Shown in pieces: positions 58,501 to 64,000 of a DNA stretch of 64,000 nucleotides. The position numbers and the translations under genes were made by a program. The notes beneath the pieces were generated by a model that had not been told where the DNA came from, made no database searches, and saw nothing but the letters and a program-made list of their open reading frames with translations. Numbering within the stretch: the stretch's first letter is position 1; the number at the start of each line of letters is the position of its first letter. This stretch comes from Sarcocystis neurona (Eukaryota > Apicomplexa > Conoidasida > Eucoccidiorida > Sarcocystidae): NCBI GenBank assembly GCA_000727475.1, contig KL647295.1, positions 3,786,830 through 3,850,829 on the forward strand. The letters run 5' to 3'.

Positions 58501-61500
58501 CCGCTGACGAAGCGCATGCCGCTGACGTGGAAGAAGGCGACGCAGTTTCGAGAAACGCCGCCCGCAGCGAAGGGCACCGACCTAAAGCAAAATGTACGAC
58601 CCTTCTCGACAGAAAGAGACACAGAGGGAGAAGAGGAGTCCCTCACAGACAAGAGGAGGAAAGGGGAAGGCAGACAAACAGTGCATGCAAAAAAAACGAG
58701 CCACGCACTAAAAAACGTGGCCCCCCACGGCCCAAAACACCTCCACGTCCCCTCCGTTGCTGCTGCTGCTGCTTCTCCTGTCCTCACCGGCGCTCTGCTG
58801 CTGCTCGAACAGAGCGAACACGTAGCAGCGTTCCCCGACTTTCCGCAAGTACATATAGGAAGAGAAGATAAATCTGCAGATATTCTAAAGAAATCAATAA
58901 ACATATACATATATATACGGACAGAGACACCCACACACATATTGGTCTGTAGTTACGTGCTTGGACAAATGTATGGATATATATATGTGGAGGAGTGAAG
59001 AGAATACAAGCGACCGCGCATCTCTCCAGTCCTACACGCATATAAACGTCTCTCCATGTACTCCTTCATAAGTCTACATGCCTACATAAATACATATATA
59101 TACATATATATATGTATTAAGCCTCTATATACATATATAAAACCTATATATATATTATGTAGGTGCATGTGCACATCTGTAGCTTTCCTCGCGGTACATA
59201 CCGTTTCCATAGAAAAGCTGTAATGAAGATATACTCGTATATATATATATGTGTGTACCCATATCTATCTATATATATATATATGTAGAGAGAGAGATGA
59301 CCCCTCTCTCTAGGCGACTTAAAGGTAACGCCTGTATACATTTACATATATATACATTTACATATATATACATATATATATAAAGAGAGGGGGAGAAGAG
59401 AGATATTTCCTCAGGTGTGTATATGTATATGTGCATATATATACATATATATCCATATATACATACATATAGAGAGAGAGAGATAGGGGGACAGAGAGTA
59501 TGAAGGCTCACACTAATATATATATATTAGAAAGAGAGACCGAAAGAAAGATGACTCGTAGTTGGGTGAATATATATATACAATTATATATATATGTCTA
59601 TATAGAGAGTGAGTGAAAGCTGACGATGTGTACGTATATATATATGTATAGAGAGAGACGAAGAGAAACATTCCTCCTAGGTATACGTACATATATATAT
59701 GAGAAAGGCAGAGAAAACGAGAGGGAGAGATAGAGGACTTCTAGTACGTGAGGGGGAAATACAGAGAAAAATACATGCACATGTATATATGTATGAATGT
59801 GCGTATATCTATAGGTGTAGAGGAGTGACTTCTCTCGCAGTCCATATGAGTTCCACGCAGAACTTGTAATATAAATAAGTGAAATCTATATATTTATGTA
59901 TGTGTATACAGAGAAGTAGAAAGATATAGATATACATTTATATGTATGTGTTCATGTATACAGAGAGAGGGAGAACGAGGTACAGAGAGAGGTAGATACA
60001 TATACAGATATAGATATATACAAATAGACATACATATAAAGTTATATATATAGGGAGAGAGAGAGAGAGAGAAAGTAATGGATATAATTAGATATAGATA
60101 TAGGTAGATATAAGTATAGGTGTAGATAGATATGGGTATAGATATAAACATAGGTATACATATAGGTATAGGTATACATATAGGTATACATATAGGTATA
60201 GGTATACATATAGGTATAGGTATACATATAGGTATAGGTATACATATAGGTATAGGTATAGATATAGATAGATATAGATGTAGATAGATATGGATATATA
60301 GATATAGAGATCCATATACAGATATATATATATATATACGTATAGTAACAGACGTATATATATAGGTAGACATAGATATAGGTACGTATATGTATAGACA
60401 TATATGTATGTGAGTGTATATATGGAGTTGACGACTTGCAGTTGCCCAGTATTGCCGCAGCTGTCGAAAATTTATTCATCTTCTTGGCTCTGTGTAGATG
60501 TGTGTGAATATATGTTGTGCGCCCCCGCCGACGTTCTTAGGAAAGGAAGCTCTGGCTCGGTGATGAAATTTTTGCATGCGCACCTCTCTCTTCTTCTGCT
60601 CCTGCTGCTCTTCTGCGTCGGGGGTTTCCTCCTTCATTTCGTCCGTCTTTTCTTCGTCTGGATCTCAACGTCCCCTTTGAAGCGGCTTCCTGCTGCTGTC
60701 GCGTCTAGCGCCTTCCTGCTGCTGTCGCGTCTAGCGCCTTCCTGCTGCTGTCGCGTGTAGCGCCTTCCTGCTGCTGTCGCGTCTAGCGGCTTCCTGCTGC
60801 TGTCGCGTCTAGCGGCTTCCTGCTGCTGTCGCGTCTAGCGGCTTCCTGCTGCTGTCGCGTCTAGCGGCTTCCTGCTGCTGTCGCGTCTGGCGCCTTCCTG
60901 CTGCTGTCGCGTCTGGCGCCTTCCTGCTGCTGTCGCGTCTCTCTTCCCCACCCACGACGCGGCGCGTCTCGTCTCTCCGGCTGCCCCGCCAATTTCTCTT
61001 CTTCTTGCTGCTGCTGCTGCTTAATCGATTCTTCTTCTTCTTCAAGTCGCTGCTTGCTGCTCCTGCGCCTGTCTTTTGTTATCGCTACTGGACTGCAGTG
61101 GCTGCTGCTTCTCCTGCTGCAGGTTCAGTCTCTCCATGTGGACTTGTTCTTCGTTCCGTGTCTCCTCGTCAAGTTTTCTGCTGCCGAAACAAATGCAGCG
61201 CACCGAGTTGCTGCTGCTGCGTCGTCTTCTGCTGCCACAGCCTCTTCGCTGTTTGTTGCTGTGTATGTGTACCCACCTGAGTATATGTGTGGGGAGGGGG
61301 GCGCCGAAAAGCGAGAGACAGGGAGACGGCGAGACACGGGCAGACACACACACGGAGACCCGGAGACAGAAATAGGGAGGGAGACGGACACGGGGAGGGC
61401 GACGGACACGGGGAGACAGGCAGAGACAGCAAGGTAGGCGGAGACAGCAAGATAGGCGGAGACAGCAAGATAGGCGGAGACAGCAAGACGGGCAGAGGGA

Positions 61501-62821
61501 CAGATATGATGCATGGGAGAGAAGTGAAGAGCTGCAGAGGAAGACAGAGACAGCCGCCAGAGAAGTACCTCCGCGCGCGTGTTGATACGGGGCCGACACA
61601 TGCAGCGTCTTCCCCACACACATTCATACGTACGTGTCTACACATGCACTTTCAAATTTCGCGCAGCAGCAGAAACCGTCGCTCGAAAACGTTCCTCGTG
61701 TGTGGGGAGAACTCGCGGGAGAAGTGCCGGATGTTCACTGCGTCTCTTCATCGCGGGACCCCCCGTCTCCGTGTGTGGTGGGGGGGCGTCTCGTCTCCGT
61801 TTCTACGCTGGCGGGCGGGCGTGTCTCGCACGTTTCTTTCGAGAGCTGCACTGCCATTTCTGCGTCTGCTGCGTCTCCTTCTCCCCCTCCGTCTGCTGTC
61901 TCCGTCGCAGATTGGCGGCAAGTCGGTACTGCGCGACAGTCCCTTCTACGCCCTGACCTTCGCCATGATGCTCGGCATGCAAGCCAGCACCCAGTTGAAC
62001 TCTCTTCTGCTGCACCTCCGGCATGAGCAGCAGCGCAGCTACCTCGACGTACGAATTTCCTCCCCTGCGCTTCTTCTCTGCTGCGTTTCTTCTCTGCTGC
62101 GCTTCGTCTTTGCTGTCTTTCTTCTTGTCCCTCGTTTTCCTCCTTTTCCTCCTCGTGGGCGTCGTTTTCTCTTCTTGTCTCATGCTCCTCTTCTCACTGC
62201 AGCAACCCGTCCTGCATGCATGCGTCTGTACGGCTGTTTTTGTCTCTGTTGCTGCCGTTGTCCTCGCAGATTCTGCTGCACCTGCTCCTCCCGTTCCCTT
62301 TTTTCTGCTGCTGCCCTCTTCTCCTCTGCTGCTGCTGCTTGTCTTCCGTCTTTTCCTCCTGGTGCTGCTGCCCCGTTCTGCCGTGCTGCTGCTGCTGGAC
62401 TGCCCTTTGTGCTGCTGCTGCGTGTCTTGCGTCTCCTGCTCCTGCAGCCACGCCCTTCTGCCGTGTTACTGACGCTGGTGCTGCTGCTTCTCTTGCATCC
62501 CTTGCTGCTGCTGCTGCCCTGTTTTACCGTGCTGCTGCTGCTGCTGCTTCTGCGGCTTTTCCTGGGCGGCTGCTGCTGCTGCATGTGATCGCGGCTTTTT
62601 GCCGGTGACAGCGCTGCTGCTGCTGCTGTTTGTGTTGACGGCTGTGTGTGTTGCTGCAGCTCGATTTTCTGCTCGAAGAACCGCTGCTGCTGCCCGTCCG
62701 ACAGTTCCACTTCCCGTGTTACCCGCAGCTTCCACGAAGTTTCTACTGCGCCTTCGGAGACGTCGCGCCGGAGACGTTCGAATGTTCGCGAGAACTTGCT
62801 GGCGTTACTGAGCAGGTATAG
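51284..62821 (+). CDS. Gene 2: unknown large spliced protein (9-exon model, whole gene span)
   Basis: Proposed join: 51284-52552, 53458-55824, 57491-57629, 58220-58593, 58813-58848, 60442-60498, 61667-61741, 61911-62048, 62660-62821. The model is about 1,538 residues. All junctions keep phase. The protein alternates ordered, mainly helical blocks (for example NPPEKTLLWGLTNPLVLLAF, LLMLDVLHTVFYSKKFIPA, FGEFTLRLVEPCLLLLQAAR, PFYALTFAMMLGMQASTQL) with Ala/Ser/Pro- and Gln-rich inserts, the largest about 600 residues in exon 2. I found no catalytic motif, signal peptide or clear membrane segment. The blocks suggest a helical-repeat or scaffold protein. No family is recognised; it may be coccidian-specific. 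Upstream exons before 51284 are possible. Confidence 0.6.
53458..55824 (+). CDS. Gene 2 exon 2 with a large Ala/Ser/Pro insert
   Basis: The acceptor gttgtggcag|GCT has phase 0. It begins ARFGEFTLRLVEPCLLLLQA and ends with IARLAATVRVALTAAKPSW and LADHLLQPWRYFSKTVL before the donor CTTG|GTAGGT. Between them lie about 600 residues rich in Ala, Ser and Pro from GCT/TCT/CCT runs. Those runs are stop-free in other frames too, so internal introns there cannot be excluded. Confidence 0.65.
55825..57490 (+). other. Gene 2 intron 2
   Basis: TATA-rich microsatellites (55,890-56,400) are followed by about 1 kb of CTG-rich DNA (56,450-57,490) that ends in the acceptor gctgttgcag. Long stop-free Leu/Ala/Cys readings in the CTG block are repeat artefacts. 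Confidence 0.6.
57491..57629 (+). CDS. Gene 2 exon 3
   Basis: It reads PQFLRDTQNPLRPFQSPLL, then EKLRRKQQQAVARDGHPPT, and ends at TTCGT|GTACGT in phase 1, matching the next acceptor. A different 3' end (GACAGAA|GTTCGT, also phase 1) is possible. Confidence 0.6.
58220..58593 (+). CDS. Gene 2 exon 4
   Basis: The acceptor tgtgggcag|CG has phase 1. The protein reads LRELEETGRQGSALVSRGF, SLEEFALSNMTPRDDFCHAG and SLRTLQPLTKRMPLTWKKAT, with a short Ala/Gly insert. The donor is CAAAAT|GTACGA, phase 0. Strongly protein-like compared with the flanking DNA. Confidence 0.7.
58813..58848 (+). CDS. Gene 2 exon 5 (36-nt microexon)
   Basis: 12 codons, SEHVAAFPDFPQ, between the acceptor ctcgaacag and the donor CAA|GTACAT, phase 0 at both ends. 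Small, but it fits the flanking phases. Confidence 0.45.
58849..60441 (+). repeat. Gene 2 intron 5: 1.4 kb of TA-rich microsatellite
   Basis: TATA/GAGAGA blocks run from about 58,900 to 60,420, including a GGTATACATATA-type 12-18-bp tandem array at about 60,136-60,265. The minus-strand Tyr/Ile/Leu-rich readings here are repeat artefacts. Confidence 0.8.
60442..60498 (+). CDS. Gene 2 exon 6 (tentative)
   Basis: The acceptor acgacttgcag is followed by LPSIAAAVENLFIFLALCRC and the donor GTGTGA, phase 0 at both ends. A helical, hydrophobic stretch of 19 residues. The acceptor is convincing; the donor is one of several nearby. Confidence 0.4.
60687..60943 (+). repeat. 26-bp minisatellite in gene 2 intron 6
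   Basis: About ten copies of a 26-bp unit, TTCCTGCTGCTGTCGCGTCT plus 6 bp (AGCGGC/AGCGCC/GGCGCC). Most copies hold CTAG, which puts a stop in every frame as the period is not a multiple of 3. The array is therefore noncoding on both strands. Confidence 0.93.
61667..61741 (+). CDS. Gene 2 exon 7 (3' end tentative)
   Basis: After the acceptor atttcgcgcag it reads QQKPSLENVPRVWGELAGE then VPDVHC. A phase-0 end at TGC|GTCTCT joins exon 8 correctly, though that donor is weak. Confidence 0.5.
61911..62048 (+). CDS. Gene 2 exon 8
   Basis: The acceptor ctccgtcgcag|ATT and donor CTCGAC|GTACGA frame 46 codons: IGGKSVLRDSPFYALTFAMM, then ASTQLNSLLLHLRHEQQRSY and LD. Phase 0 both ends. Clear coding character. 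Confidence 0.72.
62660..62821 (+). CDS. Gene 2 exon 9 (probable last exon)
   Basis: The acceptor gttgctgcag|CTC has phase 0. It reads LDFLLEEPLLLPVRQFHFPC, then YPQLPRSFYCAFGDVAPETF and ECSRELAGVTEQ. It then meets GTATAG, which is both a fair donor and, read through, Val-stop (TAG 62819-62821). So the protein ends here or continues beyond the window. It was found by splice sites; the frame is too short to stand out as an ORF. Confidence 0.6.
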   Translation, partial: LDFLLEEPLLLPVRQFHFPCYPQLPRSFYCAFGDVAPETFECSRELAGVTEQV

Positions 62822-64000
62822 TAGCGGGAACCTCCTGTCTCCTGCCCCACCTCACAGCTGCTGCATCGCATGCATTCTTCAAACAAACGTGTAACACCCA
62901 CATACAGAGCTAGATACACGAATATACCTGGATTCGATTGCATGCACATCTGTTTGCTTCCCCGTCCTTTTCTCTCTGCTTTCCTCTCCCAACTTCTTCG
63001 TCTCTCGATTCACGTAAATATGTGGAAATAAAGAGAGAACCAGAAAGTGTATATACATGCATACCCTCTCTCCGTTTCCCTATATATATATATATATATA
63101 TATATGCATTTATGGGCATCTTTACTTGTGTATATACACGCATATCCTCCTCTCCGTTTCCCTATATATATATGCATTTATGGGCAATTTTTGCTTGTGT
63201 ATATACATGCATATCCTCCTTTTCCTTTCTTTTTGTCTTCCTTTCTCGCTTTCTGTTTTGTCTCCGCGTCTCTGTTTTTCTCTGCGTCTCCGTCTCCCGC
63301 GTCAATACGGAGACACGTGCGTTGGAACGTTTCTGCTGTCTCCCCACCATGAAAGAGCCGTCGCCGTCTCCGCGTCTCCCTCCCGTTGTTGACACTCTAC
63401 ACCACTTCACACACGCGCACAAATTCAAATTTTTATATATTCCTCCATATCTATATTCATTGATATATGCATATATATCTGTGCTCAAGCATACACATAT
63501 ATATACACATATGCATGTATATATATAACAGCTCAACAAATCTATATTCTCATTTGAACATATAGAGAGAGATATATAGATGGATAGATATACGTAGCTG
63601 GTCATAGGCATACATACATATATATATATGTATATGTATATCGGTATATGTCCTTTGATGGCGGAACATATATATAGAGGCCGTGACTTCTGTACATGTA
63701 TATACTGACATCGAAGCATATATATACGTATACACGACCCACTACGTATATATACATATATATATACTACATAGACATACGTATCTCCACAGTATATATA
63801 TATATATATGGAGAGAGAGAGACTGACGTCTGGATGGGTATCGATGCGTGTATATATATATATATATATACATGTGAACACGTATATATACCTGGGCATA
63901 CATAGACATATATATATATATATATACATGTGAACACGTATATATACCTGGGCATACATAGACATATATATATATACATGTGAACACGTATATATACCTG
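62822..64000. other. Downstream DNA, no gene supported
   Basis: TC-rich DNA with (TA)n at about 63,083-63,106 and near-duplicate blocks at about 63,080-63,220 around CTCCGTTTCCCTATATATA. The last 130 bp are a tandem repeat (see separate entry). No conserved coding segment or RNA gene was seen. Confidence 0.6.
63866..64000 (+). repeat. Tandem repeat of about 54 bp at the window end
   Basis: A unit with ACATGTGAACACGTATATAT and CCTGGGCATACATAGACATA repeats about 2.5 times, with differing (TA)n lengths between copies. It continues out of the window. Confidence 0.9.

Noticed and set aside
1..64000. tRNA, rRNA or telomere (TTTAGGG) repeats
   Set aside because: None seen on reading both strands. 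Weak tRNA-like B-box matches lacked a cloverleaf.
1..64000. GCATGC (TGCATGCA-like) sites as promoter marks
   Set aside because: They recur many times in exons, introns and flanks alike, so single sites cannot be assigned a role here.

Overview
The window looks like nuclear DNA of a coccidian apicomplexan, most likely Eimeria. Both presumed exons and introns carry many CAG/CTG trinucleotide runs. Predicted proteins contain long runs of Ala, Gln, Ser or Glu. Genes are broken by long introns rich in TC, TG and TATG simple repeats. No bacterial, viral or organellar features were seen. One assembly gap of 562 N lies at 5114-5675, inside a (AGGAGCAGC)n array.

Layout. 1-7218: TC-rich and TG/TA microsatellite DNA with no gene I can support. 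7219-42858, plus strand: one very large gene that I reconstructed as 15 exons. It encodes an F-box / SNF2-family ATPase / RING / helicase-C protein of about 5,136 residues. Exons 2-15 are linked by matching splice phases and by SNF2 motifs in the right order: Q-like motif, Walker A, motif Ia, DEGH, TGTP, RING cysteines, motif IV, motif V, motif VI. The join of exon 1 to exon 2 is only a phase-compatible guess. 42859-51283: a stretch including a repeat-poor block (about 43.9-49.6 kb) that lacks the CAG and TATG repeats seen elsewhere. It has an exact 60-bp tandem duplication and a few short coding-like stretches, one faintly SNARE-like. 51284-62821, plus strand: a second spliced gene, modelled as 9 exons and about 1,538 residues, alpha-helical between Ala/Ser/Gln-rich inserts, family not recognised. 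62822-64000: microsatellite DNA ending in a tandem duplication of about 54 bp.

Function. The order of F-box, split SNF2 ATPase and RING matches what I recall of a plant F-box/SNF2/RING helicase family (Arabidopsis At3g54460 type). The Eimeria protein would therefore be a nuclear DNA translocase that can engage ubiquitin machinery through an F-box (SCF) and a RING finger. This copy differs in its size: about 1,050 low-complexity residues separate the Q-like motif from Walker A, and about 900 residues separate the RING from motif IV. That second insert holds two RVxF-like sequences and one SILK-like sequence (candidate PP1 phosphatase docking sites). The introns are also structured: tandem in-frame decoy splice acceptors, a (TG)n tract at an acceptor, and opposed TATG/CATA arms that could fold into long hairpins.

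Limits. All exon borders come from reading GT/AG sites, phase and protein similarity by eye. No alignment or transcript data were available. CAG/CTG repeats lack stop codons in every frame, so long ORFs there mean little by themselves.
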